From the NCBI RefSeq assembly GCF_012927345.1, contig NZ_JABBGJ010000010.1, positions 1 through 64,000 on the forward strand: a stretch of 64,000 bases of DNA. Reading direction: 5' to 3'. Origin of the DNA: Paraburkholderia polaris. GTDB lineage: Bacteria > Pseudomonadota > Gammaproteobacteria > Burkholderiales > Burkholderiaceae. Positions 27,360 through 36,217 of the stretch are shown one piece after another. The notes beneath the pieces were generated by a model, which was not told the DNA's origin, did not search any database, and saw nothing but the letters and a program-made list of their open reading frames with translations. Numbering within the stretch: the first letter of the stretch is position 1; every line of letters starts with the position of its first letter. Position numbers and translations under genes: made by a program.

Positions 27360-28223
27360 ATGAAACTGAAATTCACCAAAATGCACGGCGCGGGTAACGA
27401 CTTCGTCGTGCTCGACGGCTACACCCAACCGGTCAACCTGACGCCGGCGCAGGTGCGCGCGCTCGCGGACCGGCATTTCGGTGTCGGCGCCGACCAGTTG
27501 CTGCTGGTCGAAAAGCCCACCATGGACGGCGTCGATTTCAGATATCGCATCTTCAATTGCGACGGCGGCGAGGTCGAGCACTGCGGCAACGGCGCCCGCT
27601 GCTTCGTCAAGTTCGTGCGCGACAGCGGCCTGACCGACAAGCGCAGCGTGCGCGTACAAGTGCAGAACGGCACCATCCTGCTGACCATGCAGGAAAACGG
27701 CGAAGTGCTGGTCGATATGGGCGCACCCGTGTTCGAACCGGAGCGCGTACCGTTCGCCACCAAAGGCCTCGAAGGCCGCCGCGAGGGCGCTGACACGCTT
27801 TGGCCGCTCGACGTGAACGGCGTGACACGCTGGATTTCGGTGGTGTCCATGGGTAATCCGCACGCCGTGCAAGTGGTCGACGACGTCGAAGATTTCCCGG
27901 TGCTCGTCGAAGGCCCGGTGATCGAGCGGCATGCCCGCTTTCCGCAACGGGTGAATGCGGGCTTCATGCAGATTGTCGGCCGCAGCGAAATCAAGCTGCG
28001 GGTCTACGAACGCGGCGCCGGCGAAACGCTGGCCTGCGGCACGGGCGCGTGCGCGGCGGTCGCCGCCGGCATTCGCCGCGGGCTGCTGGATGCGCCGGTG
28101 CTGGTGCACACGCACGGCGGCAAGCTGACTATCACGTGGGACCACACGCAAGAAGGCGCGCCGCTGTTCATGGCCGGCCCGGCGGCAACGGTCTTCGAAG
28201 GCGAGATCGAACTGGCCGACTGA
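27360..28223 (+). CDS. dapF: Diaminopimelate epimerase
   Basis: DapF converts LL- to meso-diaminopimelate for lysine and peptidoglycan. The protein has 287 aa, and both catalytic cysteines are present: C75 in [16 protein letters not shown] and C226 in [11 protein letters not shown]. The N-terminus [19 protein letters not shown] matches the family exactly, fixing the start at ATG 27360 rather than the GTG one codon before. It is followed by DUF484 and xerC, the common proteobacterial dapF-DUF484-xerC arrangement. Confidence 0.97.
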   Translation: MKLKFTKMHGAGNDFVVLDGYTQPVNLTPAQVRALADRHFGVGADQLLLVEKPTMDGVDFRYRIFNCDGGEVEHCGNGARCFVKFVRDSGLTDKRSVRVQVQNGTILLTMQENGEVLVDMGAPVFEPERVPFATKGLEGRREGADTLWPLDVNGVTRWISVVSMGNPHAVQVVDDVEDFPVLVEGPVIERHARFPQRVNAGFMQIVGRSEIKLRVYERGAGETLACGTGACAAVAAGIRRGLLDAPVLVHTHGGKLTITWDHTQEGAPLFMAGPAATVFEGEIELAD

Positions 28224-28432
28224 CCCGCGCCAGCGCAATACCCGATTCAGAGGTCGAGCGATCGGCCCAGGAAGTACCCGACACGTGGCCTCGAATAGGC
28301 CGATGAATAAGCCAATGAAGGCCAACGAAGGCCGATGAAGAGCCGGACCTCGCGGCCTCTTTCACCGGCCGACCGAACTCATGACCGATGCGCCGCCCGA
28401 AGGCGTCGTCCCGTAGTCCTTTAGCCGAAACC

Positions 28433-29152
28433 ATGAACGATCGCGAAGTCGCCGAATATCTGCTCGCCAACCCCGAATTCTTCGCCGAACACGCGGAAAT
28501 GCTCGCGACGATCCGGCTTGCGAACCCGCACGGCAAAGCCGCGGTGTCGCTGCAGGAACGGCAGATGGAAATGCTGCGCGACAAGAACAAGCATCTCGAA
28601 CGGCGTCTGGCCGAGCTGCTGCGCTACGGTCACGAAAACGACAGCATTGCCTCGAAATTCAATCGCTGGACCATCCGCGTGATGGCCGAGCGCGATCCGT
28701 ACGCGCTGCCGCGCACGATCGCCACAGGGTTGCGGGAAATTTTCGACGTGCCGCAAGCCGCGCTGCGCGTATGGGACGTCTCCGAACCGTATGCACAGGC
28801 CGAGTTCGCGCGCCATGTCGGTGAGGAAGTGCGAATCTTCGCGAATAGCCTTACCACGCCGTACTGTGGTGCAAACACCGGTTTCGAAGCGGCGCAGTGG
28901 CTGACGCCGGCGGTGTCGGCGGTGAGCGACGGCGCGTCCGCAGGCGGTACAAGCGAGTCCGCGCACGCTACCGAGTCAATTGCGCTGCTCGCGCTGCGCG
29001 ACCCCGAAGGCAAGGAAGAAGCGCCCACCTTCGGCCTGCTGGTCATGGGTTCGGCCGACGCCCGCCGCTTCCACGACGGCATGGCCACCGATTTCCTGAC
29101 GCAGATCGGCGCGTTGGCGAGCGCGGCGCTAAGCCGTCTGCTGCCGCGCTGA
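28433..29152 (+). CDS. DUF484 family protein
   Basis: This 239-aa protein opens with MNDREVAEYLLANPEFFAEH and continues with a coiled-coil-like basic segment (SLQERQMEMLRDKNKHLERR), then a GAF-like C-terminal region, as in the DUF484/YigA family. A 15-codon upstream extension is open but unconserved. Function is unknown; the gene stands between dapF and xerC in many proteobacteria, which suggests co-transcription more than a shared pathway. An Ala/Ser-rich insertion near residues 165-185 interrupts the GAF-like part. Confidence 0.85.
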   Translation: MNDREVAEYLLANPEFFAEHAEMLATIRLANPHGKAAVSLQERQMEMLRDKNKHLERRLAELLRYGHENDSIASKFNRWTIRVMAERDPYALPRTIATGLREIFDVPQAALRVWDVSEPYAQAEFARHVGEEVRIFANSLTTPYCGANTGFEAAQWLTPAVSAVSDGASAGGTSESAHATESIALLALRDPEGKEEAPTFGLLVMGSADARRFHDGMATDFLTQIGALASAALSRLLPR

Positions 29153-29177
29153 GCCGCCGATCCCACAAAAAGCCATC

Positions 29178-30101
29178 GTGACCGACGCCGACCCGATCGC
29201 CGCCTACCTGTCGAATCTCGAACATGAGCGGCGACTGTCGGCACATACGCTGCGCGGCTACACCCACGAACTCGAGGAACTCAAGCTGCTGGCCAAAGGC
29301 CGGCCGCTCGAAAGCCTCACCGCTGTCGATATTCGCGGCGCGGTTTCGCGGGCACACGCCGGTGGCCTGACGGCGCGCTCGATCAGCCATCGGTTGTCGT
29401 CGTGGCGGGCGTTCTACCGCTGGTTCGCGGGGCGCGTCGATCTGCCGGCCAACCCGGTCGCCACCGTGCGGGCGCCGAAGCAGGCTAAAGCACTACCGAA
29501 AGCGCTTTCCGTCGACGACGCCACGCGCCTGATGGAGAGTCCGGCCGCCGCAACGACCGAAGGTTTGCGCGACCACGCGATGCTCGAACTGTTCTACTCG
29601 TCAGGCCTGCGTCTATCCGAACTGGTCGGCCTCGATGCCCGTTTTGCCGATGCCGACGGCTACCGCTCCGCGGGCTGGCTCAAGCTCGATTCCGCCGAAG
29701 TCGAAGTGCTCGGCAAAGGCAACCGGCGTCGTATCGTGCCGGTCGGCAGCAAAGCGATTGACGCCTTGAACGCGTGGCTCGCGGTGCGCGACCAGATGGT
29801 CCGGCACGATCCGCATCCGCTGTTTCTCTCGGCGCGCGGCAATCGGCTGTCGCCGAATGTCGTGCGTGATCGTGTGAAGCGCGCGGCGCTGGTCGCCGGC
29901 ATTCCCGCCAACGTGCATCCACACGTACTGCGGCATTCGTTCGCCACACACGTGCTGCAGTCGAGCGGCGATCTGCGGGCTGTGCAGGAACTGCTCGGGC
30001 ATGCCAGCATCACCGCCACGCAGGTCTACACCGCGCTCGATTTCCAGCATCTCGCGCACGTCTACGATCAGGCGCATCCGCGCGCCAAAAAACGCGACTG
30101 A
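29178..30101 (+). CDS. xerC: Tyrosine recombinase XerC
   Basis: XerC, with XerD, resolves chromosome dimers at dif. The 307-aa protein has an N-terminal SAM-like core-binding domain and a C-terminal catalytic domain with the full set: R145, K180, H249, R252, H275 and the nucleophile Y284 (in QVYTALDF). The HVLRHSFATH and LLGHASITATQVY motifs are textbook. GTG 29178 lies 25 bp after the DUF484 stop; no closer start is compatible with homologues. Confidence 0.95.
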   Translation: MTDADPIAAYLSNLEHERRLSAHTLRGYTHELEELKLLAKGRPLESLTAVDIRGAVSRAHAGGLTARSISHRLSSWRAFYRWFAGRVDLPANPVATVRAPKQAKALPKALSVDDATRLMESPAAATTEGLRDHAMLELFYSSGLRLSELVGLDARFADADGYRSAGWLKLDSAEVEVLGKGNRRRIVPVGSKAIDALNAWLAVRDQMVRHDPHPLFLSARGNRLSPNVVRDRVKRAALVAGIPANVHPHVLRHSFATHVLQSSGDLRAVQELLGHASITATQVYTALDFQHLAHVYDQAHPRAKKRD

Positions 30102-30199
30102 TTCCGCTCTTTGCTTTTTGCGGCTTGCGGTCTCCACCTTCGCTTCACCTGCCGTGTGCCTCTTTGTCCACGCGGCCAACTGCTCCTGCTGACACCCTG

Positions 30200-31402
30200 A
30201 TGAATACCGTTACGCTCAAACCGTCGAAAGAAAAATCGCTGCTGCGCCGCCACCCGTGGGTCTATGCCAACGCGATCGATCGGGTCGACGGCAATCCCGC
30301 TCCCGGCGCGACCGTGCTGGTGCGTGCGCACGACGGCCGTTTCCTCGCGCGTGCGGCCTACAGCCCGCTTTCGCAGATTCGCGCGCGCGTGTGGAGCTTC
30401 GACGAAGCCGAGCCGATCGATCACGCATTTTTCAAGCGCCGTGTGCAACGCGCCCTCGCGCATCGTCAAACGATGGTGCACAACACCGGTGCCGTCCGGC
30501 TGATTTTCGGCGAAGCGGATGGCCTGCCGGGTCTGATCGTCGATCATTACGTGGCCGAGGACGAAGGCCAGCGCAGCCAGCTGGTGTGCCAGTTCATGGC
30601 GACGGGCGTCGAAGCCTGGAAGGAGGCGATCGTCGCCGCGCTGGTCGGCGCGACCGGCTGCCCGAACGTCTACGAGCGCTCGGACGTGTCGATCCGTCAG
30701 AAGGAAGGGCTCGAACAGATCACCGGCGTGCTGGCGGGCGACGTGCCGTCGGAAACGCTGATCGCGAGCGAAAACGGTGTGCGTTACCACGTCGACGTGC
30801 GCAACGGCCACAAAACCGGCTTCTACGTCGACCAGCGCGACAACCGCCTGCTGGTGCAGGAGCTGGCGAAAGATCGCGACGTGCTGAACTGCTTCTGCTA
30901 CACCGGCGGCTTTTCGCTGGCGGCATTGAAAGGCGGGGCGAAGCGCGTGGTGTCGATCGATTCGTCGGGCGACGCGCTTGCGATCGCGCAACAGAACGTG
31001 GCCGCCAACGGTTTCGACGCCGAACGCGCCACCTGGCTCGACGCTGACGCGTTCAAAACCCTGCGCCGCCTCTACGACGAAGGCGAACGCTTCGACCTGA
31101 TCGTGCTGGATCCGCCGAAATTCGCACCCTCGCGTGAACACGTGGACCGCGCCTCGCGCGCTTACAAGGACATCAACCTGACCGGCCTGAAGCTGCTGCG
31201 CCCGGGCGGCCTGCTGTTCACCTATTCATGCTCCGGCGCGATCGACTCGGAGTTGTTCCAGAAGATCGTGTCCGGCGCGGCGGCCGATGCGCGCGTCGAT
31301 GCGCGGATTCTCAAGCGCCTCGGCGCCGGGGTCGACCACCCGTTGCTCACCGCATTCCCTGAGGGCGAATACCTGAAAGGCCTGCTGTTGCAAATTGCCT
31401 GA
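30200..31402 (+). CDS. rlmI: 23S rRNA (cytosine-1962-C5)-methyltransferase
   Basis: This 400-aa SAM-dependent methyltransferase is of the RlmI/YccW type. An N-terminal PUA domain (KEKSLLRRHPWVYANAIDRV) is followed by an EEHEE-like linker and the Rossmann fold, with VLNCFCYTGGFSLAA (SAM binding) and the catalytic region IVLDPPKFAPS. NGHKTGFYVDQRDNR is the family hallmark. The frame runs upstream to 30125, but ATG 30200 begins the conserved region. It is probably monocistronic. Confidence 0.92.
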   Translation: MNTVTLKPSKEKSLLRRHPWVYANAIDRVDGNPAPGATVLVRAHDGRFLARAAYSPLSQIRARVWSFDEAEPIDHAFFKRRVQRALAHRQTMVHNTGAVRLIFGEADGLPGLIVDHYVAEDEGQRSQLVCQFMATGVEAWKEAIVAALVGATGCPNVYERSDVSIRQKEGLEQITGVLAGDVPSETLIASENGVRYHVDVRNGHKTGFYVDQRDNRLLVQELAKDRDVLNCFCYTGGFSLAALKGGAKRVVSIDSSGDALAIAQQNVAANGFDAERATWLDADAFKTLRRLYDEGERFDLIVLDPPKFAPSREHVDRASRAYKDINLTGLKLLRPGGLLFTYSCSGAIDSELFQKIVSGAAADARVDARILKRLGAGVDHPLLTAFPEGEYLKGLLLQIA

Positions 31403-31468
31403 TCGCCCATAGATTCGGGCTTATTTCCCGCGCGCCGCGGTGGGGTTCGGCCCGCCGCCAGCGCCGGC

Positions 31469-31490
31469 TTGACAGATATGTTTCAATATC
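31469..31490 (+). promoter_or_regulatory. TTGACA box joined to a palindrome upstream of the COG0523 gene
   Basis: TTGACA (31469-31474), a perfect -35, is followed directly by GATATGTTTCAATATC (31475-31490), whose GATAT/ATATC arms form an inverted repeat. The -10 is poor (CTAGAT, 19 bp away). An operator filling the spacer suggests repression; a zinc-responsive Zur site is possible given the gene, but the match to known Zur boxes is only partial. Confidence 0.4.
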
Positions 31491-31646
31491 CGGCTAGATC
31501 GGGTCGCGCGCCGTCAGGCTGCCTCGCCCGGCAAACCGGATTCGCAGACGGATTCGCTGCAGCTTGCGCGCCGCACATTTCGCGCTGCAGATCCCGCGCT
31601 GCACATTTTGATTACGCACAGACTCACGTACTTACAGGCGACCAAC

Positions 31647-32735
31647 ATGATCCCAGTCACCATCCTGACCGGCTTTCTCGGCAGCGGCAAAACCACCCTG
31701 CTCAAGCGCATCCTGAACGAAAAGCACGGCATGAAGATCGCCGTGATCGAGAACGAGTTCGGCGAAGAGAACATCGACAACGAAATCCTGGTGCAGGATA
31801 CGAGCGAGCAGATCATCCAGATGAGCAACGGCTGCATCTGCTGCACGATCCGCGGCGACCTTTCGCGCGTGCTGGGTGATCTGGCGGCGAAGAAACAGTC
31901 TGGCGAACTGGATTTCGACCGTGTCGTGATCGAAACCACCGGTCTCGCCAATCCGGGCCCGGTCGCGCAGACGTTCTTCATGGACGACCAGATCGCCAAC
32001 GAATTCCTGCTCGACGCAATCATCACGCTGGTCGACGCGAAGCACGCGAACCACCAGCTGGACGAACACGAAGTGGTGCAGCGTCAGGTCGGCTTCGCCG
32101 ATCGCCTGTTCATCACCAAGTCCGATACGGTCGACGAAAAGCACGTGGACGATCTGCGCCATCGCCTGGTGCACATGAATCCGCGGGCGGCGATCAAGAT
32201 CGTCAATTTCGGCGAAGCGGACATCAAGGAAATCTTCGACCTGCGCGGCTTCAACCTGAATTCGAAGCTCGAAATCGACCCGGACTTCCTCGCTGAAGAC
32301 GAACATGCGCACAACCACGCTCACGCGCATGACGAGCACGGTCATACCCATGACGATCACGAAAACTGCGATCACGACCACGGCAAGTGCGACCACGAAG
32401 GCCACGACCACGCGCATCACCATCACGCGCACCACGACGACAAGATCAAATCGTTCGTCTACCGCAGCGACCGTCCGTTCGATCCGAACAAGCTCGAGGA
32501 CTTCCTCGGCGGCATTCTGCAGATCTACGGCGAGCGCCTGTTGCGCTATAAGGGCGTGCTGTATATGAAGGGCGTCGACCGTAAGGTTGTGTTCCAGGGC
32601 GTACACCAGATGATGGGCAGCGATCTGGCCGCGAAATGGCAGCCAATCGAGAAGAAGACCAACAAGATGGTGTTCATCGGCATCGAACTGCCGCAGGACC
32701 TGATCACCGACGGCCTGGACGCCTGTCTGGCGTAA
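31647..32735 (+). CDS. COG0523 (CobW/ZNG1-type) GTPase metallochaperone
   Basis: This is a 362-aa G3E-family GTPase. Walker A GFLGSGKTT is at 9-17, the metal-binding CxCC motif is C63-I-C65-C66, the guanine-recognition motif is TKSD, and the CobW C-terminal domain occupies about residues 275-360. Between the domains lies a strikingly histidine/aspartate-rich stretch (about residues 228-272), with many HDH and HAH units. Such proteins deliver or insert zinc or other metals. The start ATG 31647 gives MIPVTILTGFLGSGKTT. The neighbouring gene is a zinc-ligand-poor DksA, a pairing also met in low-zinc responses of other bacteria. The exact metal and client are not known. Confidence 0.9.
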   Translation: MIPVTILTGFLGSGKTTLLKRILNEKHGMKIAVIENEFGEENIDNEILVQDTSEQIIQMSNGCICCTIRGDLSRVLGDLAAKKQSGELDFDRVVIETTGLANPGPVAQTFFMDDQIANEFLLDAIITLVDAKHANHQLDEHEVVQRQVGFADRLFITKSDTVDEKHVDDLRHRLVHMNPRAAIKIVNFGEADIKEIFDLRGFNLNSKLEIDPDFLAEDEHAHNHAHAHDEHGHTHDDHENCDHDHGKCDHEGHDHAHHHHAHHDDKIKSFVYRSDRPFDPNKLEDFLGGILQIYGERLLRYKGVLYMKGVDRKVVFQGVHQMMGSDLAAKWQPIEKKTNKMVFIGIELPQDLITDGLDACLA

Positions 32736-33378
32736 GCGTCACGGGGGGCCGGGCCGGGCAAATGGCGCGGCACGCGGCATGCTGGAGCGCGCTAAGGGTG
32801 TGTTCGTCGGGCACCGAGGCAATCGTCTGCAGAATACGCAAAAGATTGCCCGAAAGCCCGCTGAAATGTCGATCGTGTGAAAAACACGTGAAAACCCTGC
32901 TGTATTAATGCGTGCACGACCATCGCTTTTTGACCGTGCGCGCGTTATATTTTCGGGATATCAGTGCGCCGCCGGGGGATTTTCACGAGTTGCGGTGCTG
33001 GATTGTGATTCAGTTACAATACGTGCCCACTGGAGAATGACAACGAATTGCCCGGTCAGTGCGTATCTCGCGCCGGGCCTGAAACGGCGCCGGAAAATCT
33101 TGTCCGGAAATCACGCCGACAATGCCGGCTGGCACAGCTCGAAAAGCGCGCTGCCGGCAAGCAATGCCTCAGGAACAATTGAGAATCGGTTTCCAGAGGA
33201 GTTCGGCCCCGCATTGGCGTAGCGACGCCCGGCGCGTGGGCGCAAGGCGCTTCGGCGTCACCGACAGTCCATCGTCCGTGCCTGCCCAGCGCTCAGCGTC
33301 CTCGTGGCGCCTTTGTGGGCAATACGAAAGTGCGGGCACTATGTAAGAGTTTTGCCTCACATTGAAGAAGCAAGCCAG
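32736..33378 (+). other. 640-bp region upstream of dksA; candidate promoter, long leader
   Basis: No supported gene is seen. TACAAT at 33015-33020 is the best -10 (a weak TTGCGG lies 19 bp upstream), which would give dksA a leader of over 350 nt. The leader is GC-rich with several inverted repeats, including GCCGGC/GCCGGC-type pairs near 33122-33165. A 104-codon frame at 32908 lacks family resemblance and a ribosome-binding site. Confidence 0.4.
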
Positions 33379-33798
33379 ATGACGACGAAACGACTCTTGA
33401 CTGAAGCCGAAATCCTGAAGATGAGCGACAAGGATTACATGAATGAGGATCAGCTCGCTTTCTTCAAGAACAAGCTCGAACAGCTGCAGGCGGACATTCT
33501 CCGCAATGCCGGCCAGACGACCGAGAACCTGCGCGAAACAGTAATCGTGCCGGACCCGGCCGACCGTGCAACGATCGAGGAAGAGCATGCGCTCGAACTG
33601 CGCACGCGCGACCGCGAGCGCAAGCTGCTGAAGAAGGTGCAGCAATCGATCGCGCGCATCGATTCCGGCGACTATGGCTGGTGCGAAGAAACCGGCGAGC
33701 CGATCGGCATTCCGCGTCTGCTCGCACGGCCCACGGCTACCCTGTCGCTCGAAGCGCAGGAACGCCGCGAACTGCGCCAGAAGCTGTTCGGCGACTGA
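33379..33798 (+). CDS. dksA: RNA polymerase-binding transcription factor DksA, zinc-finger ligands mostly lost
   Basis: DksA enters the RNA polymerase secondary channel and, with ppGpp, shuts down rRNA transcription. The 139-aa protein has the coiled-coil domain with the tip motif DPADRA (D59, D62, A64, equivalent to the catalytic tip of E. coli DksA) and the globular domain. The zinc-binding positions read C102-x2-T105-x17-S123-x2-A126 where E. coli has four cysteines, so only one ligand remains and the domain probably folds without zinc. Similar zinc-free DksA forms are known in some other proteobacteria. ATG 33379 fits homologues. A good terminator follows. Confidence 0.93.
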   Translation: MTTKRLLTEAEILKMSDKDYMNEDQLAFFKNKLEQLQADILRNAGQTTENLRETVIVPDPADRATIEEEHALELRTRDRERKLLKKVQQSIARIDSGDYGWCEETGEPIGIPRLLARPTATLSLEAQERRELRQKLFGD

Positions 33799-33849
33799 AC
33801 ACCTGCGGCGCGGCTTCGGCTCCGCGCCCTTTTAAGCTGCTTCGTCGAG

Positions 33850-33879
33850 AGGCGCACGGTGATCTGTGCGCCTTTTTTC
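33850..33879 (+). terminator. Intrinsic terminator after dksA
   Basis: AGGCGCAC (33850-33857) pairs with GTGCGCCT (33866-33873), loop 8 bases, followed by TTTTTCTTTT. A second GC-rich hairpin (GCGCGG...CCGCGC) lies just before it. Confidence 0.85.
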
Positions 33880-33948
33880 TTTTGTGTGCGCCTTCGCACC
33901 ATCCCTCGATCTGAATCCCGAGTTTTTGTCTTATGCCGTTTGCCGGCT

Positions 33949-33977
33949 CTTGATATGACCGCGCACGCCCTAAAATA
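33949..33977 (+). promoter_or_regulatory. Candidate heat-shock (sigma-32-type) promoter of hslVU
   Basis: CTTGAT (33949-33954) and CCCTAAAAT (33968-33976) are separated by 13 bases, resembling the sigma-32 consensus CTTGAA-N13-CCCCATNT. Overlapping TTGATA/TAAAAT could also serve the housekeeping sigma factor. It is about 130 bp upstream of hslV, whose orthologues are heat-inducible. Confidence 0.5.
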
Positions 33978-34107
33978 AGTCCGACATGCGTTGTACGCGC
34001 GCGCGCCGACCGGTTGATCGTTTCAGCGTTGCGCGCCGTCCGCTTCCAGGATTCATGCGGTGGTGTTGCGCCACCGTGTCCTACCCGTTTTGCAAAGAGG
34101 AACGCAT

Positions 34108-34644
34108 ATGGAGCAATTTCACGGCACGACGATCGTTTCCGTGCGCCGCGGCGACAAAGTCGCGCTTGGCGGCGACGGCCAGGTAACGCTGGGCAACATC
34201 GTCATGAAAGGCGGTGCGAAGAAAGTCCGGCGCATCTATAACGGCAAGGTGCTGGTCGGCTTCGCCGGCGGCACGGCCGACGCCTTCTCGCTGCTCGACC
34301 GCTTTGAAGCGAAGTTGGAAAAACATCAGGGCAATCTGACGCGCGCCGCCGTCGAACTCGCCAAAGACTGGCGCACCGACCGCATGCTGCGCCGTCTGGA
34401 AGCAATGCTGATCGCCGCGGACGCCACCACCACCCTCGTCATCACCGGTAACGGCGACGTGCTCGACCCGGAAGGCGGTATCTGCGCAATCGGTTCGGGC
34501 GGCGCTTACGCGCAAGCCGCCGCGAAGGCGCTCGCCGACAACACCGAGATGTCGCCGCGCGAGATCGTCGAGAAGTCGCTGGAGATTGCCGGCGACATGT
34601 GCATCTATACGAACCATAACCGCGTCATCGAGACGATCGAGTAA
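34108..34644 (+). CDS. hslV: HslV (ClpQ) peptidase subunit of the HslVU protease
   Basis: HslV forms the two-ring proteolytic core that degrades unfolded and regulatory proteins with the HslU ATPase. The 178-aa protein has an N-terminal threonine nucleophile, and here a short propeptide MEQFHG precedes the TTIVSVRRG motif, so mature T7 would be the active residue after cleavage, rather than T2 as in E. coli. [10 protein letters not shown] and the C-terminal CIYTNHN are conserved. ATG 34108 follows AAAGAGGAA. hslU starts 9 bp after the stop, so the pair is one operon. Confidence 0.96.
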   Translation: MEQFHGTTIVSVRRGDKVALGGDGQVTLGNIVMKGGAKKVRRIYNGKVLVGFAGGTADAFSLLDRFEAKLEKHQGNLTRAAVELAKDWRTDRMLRRLEAMLIAADATTTLVITGNGDVLDPEGGICAIGSGGAYAQAAAKALADNTEMSPREIVEKSLEIAGDMCIYTNHNRVIETIE

Positions 34645-34653
34645 GGACCCACG

Positions 34654-36000
34654 ATGAGCACCATGACCCCTGCCGAGATCGTCTCGGAACTCGACAAACA
34701 CATCATCGGCCAAGGCCGCGCGAAGAAAGCAGTTGCCGTGGCGCTGCGCAACCGCTGGCGCCGTCAGCAGGTTGAAGACCCGCTGCGTCAGGAAATCACG
34801 CCGAAGAACATTTTGATGATCGGACCGACCGGCGTCGGCAAAACCGAAATCGCGCGGCGTCTGGCGAAACTCGCCGACGCACCGTTCATCAAGATCGAAG
34901 CCACCAAATTCACCGAAGTCGGTTATGTCGGCCGCGACGTCGACAGCATCGTGCGCGATCTGATCGAAATCTCGGTCAAGCAGACGCGTGAAACGGAAAT
35001 GCGCAAAGTGCGGACCAAGGCAGAAGATCAGGCCGAAGACCGCATCCTCGACATCCTCCTGCCGAGCGCCCGGCCGGTTGGTTTCGGCGCGAGCTCGAGC
35101 GCCGTCGACACGGCGGACGAAGGCAGCACCACGCGTCAGACTTTCCGCAAGCGCCTGCGCGAGGGTCTGCTCGACGATAAGGAAATCGAACTCGACGTCG
35201 AACAGCCGCAAGTCGGCATGGACATCATGGGGCCGCCGGGCATGGAAGACATGACCGAGCAGATCCGTTCGATGTTCGCGAACATCGGCGGCGGCAAGAA
35301 AACGCGCCGCAAGCTGAAAGTGAAGGAAGCGCTCAAGGTCCTCACCGACGAAGAAGCCGGCAAGATGCTCAACGACGAAGAGGTGAAAGCCAAGGCGGTA
35401 CAGAACGTTGAGCAGAACGGTATCGTGTTTCTCGACGAAATCGACAAGATCGCGTCGCGTAATGAAGCCGGCGGTGGTGAAGTGTCGCGTCAGGGCGTGC
35501 AGCGCGATCTGCTGCCGCTCGTCGAAGGCACCACGATCAACACCAAGTACGGCATGGTGAAGACTGACCACATTCTGTTCATCGCGAGCGGAGCGTTCCA
35601 TCTTGCCAAGCCGAGCGATCTGATTCCGGAACTGCAAGGCCGCTTCCCGATTCGGGTCGAGCTGGATTCGCTGTCGGTGGGCGATTTCGAATCGATCCTG
35701 GTGTCGACCGACGCGAGCCTCGTCAAGCAATATCAGGCACTACTGGCTACGGAAGACGTGCACCTGGAATTCGCCGACGACGGCATTCGTCGCATGGCCG
35801 AAATCGCGTACTCGGTCAACGAGAAAACCGAAAACATCGGCGCACGCCGCCTGTACACGGTGATCGAAAAACTGCTGGAAGATGTCTCGTTCGCAGCAGG
35901 CAATCACTCGGGCAAGACGGTGCAGATCGACGCGGCGTATGTCGATCGCGCGCTGAACGAAGTGGCGGAAGACGAGGATCTGTCGCGCTACGTGCTGTGA
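34654..36000 (+). CDS. hslU: HslU (ClpY) ATPase subunit
   Basis: This is the AAA+ unfoldase of HslVU, 448 aa. Walker A GPTGVGKT is at 57-64, Walker B is in [10 protein letters not shown], and the sensor/arginine-finger region is in [14 protein letters not shown] sequence ([13 protein letters not shown]). The I-domain lies between about residues 110 and 240. The C-terminal EDLSRYVL tail is the segment that inserts into HslV pockets. AAGGACCCACG precedes the ATG. A short simple-sequence tract and a strong terminator follow. Confidence 0.97.
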   Translation: MSTMTPAEIVSELDKHIIGQGRAKKAVAVALRNRWRRQQVEDPLRQEITPKNILMIGPTGVGKTEIARRLAKLADAPFIKIEATKFTEVGYVGRDVDSIVRDLIEISVKQTRETEMRKVRTKAEDQAEDRILDILLPSARPVGFGASSSAVDTADEGSTTRQTFRKRLREGLLDDKEIELDVEQPQVGMDIMGPPGMEDMTEQIRSMFANIGGGKKTRRKLKVKEALKVLTDEEAGKMLNDEEVKAKAVQNVEQNGIVFLDEIDKIASRNEAGGGEVSRQGVQRDLLPLVEGTTINTKYGMVKTDHILFIASGAFHLAKPSDLIPELQGRFPIRVELDSLSVGDFESILVSTDASLVKQYQALLATEDVHLEFADDGIRRMAEIAYSVNEKTENIGARRLYTVIEKLLEDVSFAAGNHSGKTVQIDAAYVDRALNEVAEDEDLSRYVL

Positions 36001-36050
36001 TGTCGATGTCGATGTCGATGTCGCGTCGATGCTGATGCTGATGCTGATGC
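36001..36050 (+). repeat. Hexanucleotide simple-sequence tract after hslU
   Basis: The GATGTC hexamer repeats about four times and then shifts into four GCTGAT units, starting directly at the hslU stop. It is non-coding here and could vary in copy number. Confidence 0.8.
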
Positions 36051-36136
36051 AGACTCAGAGGCCGAGTCGATACCGACGCTGATGTCGCGTTAAAGCATGC
36101 GTGCCTCGCATGCGGCTGATCATATGTGAGGCGTAA

Positions 36137-36170
36137 AAAACGGGCTGTCTTGTGCAAGACAGCCCGTTTT
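36137..36170. terminator. Perfect bidirectional terminator between hslU and regA
   Basis: The 15-bp stem AAAACGGGCTGTCTT (36137-36151) pairs exactly with AAGACAGCCCGTTTT (36156-36170), 4-base loop GTGC. It serves both convergent operons. Confidence 0.93.
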
Positions 36171-36217
36171 GCTTTCCGGCCCCCTAGCGCAAGGAGGGGC
36201 CAAGCAGGCCTCAATTC

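Noticed and set aside
32908..33222. 104-codon ORF upstream of dksA
   Set aside because: It spans the probable promoter, has no translation signal and resembles nothing known.
34081..35730. 549-codon open frame antisense to hslVU
   Set aside because: Same GC-frame effect; hslV and hslU on the plus strand are unmistakable.
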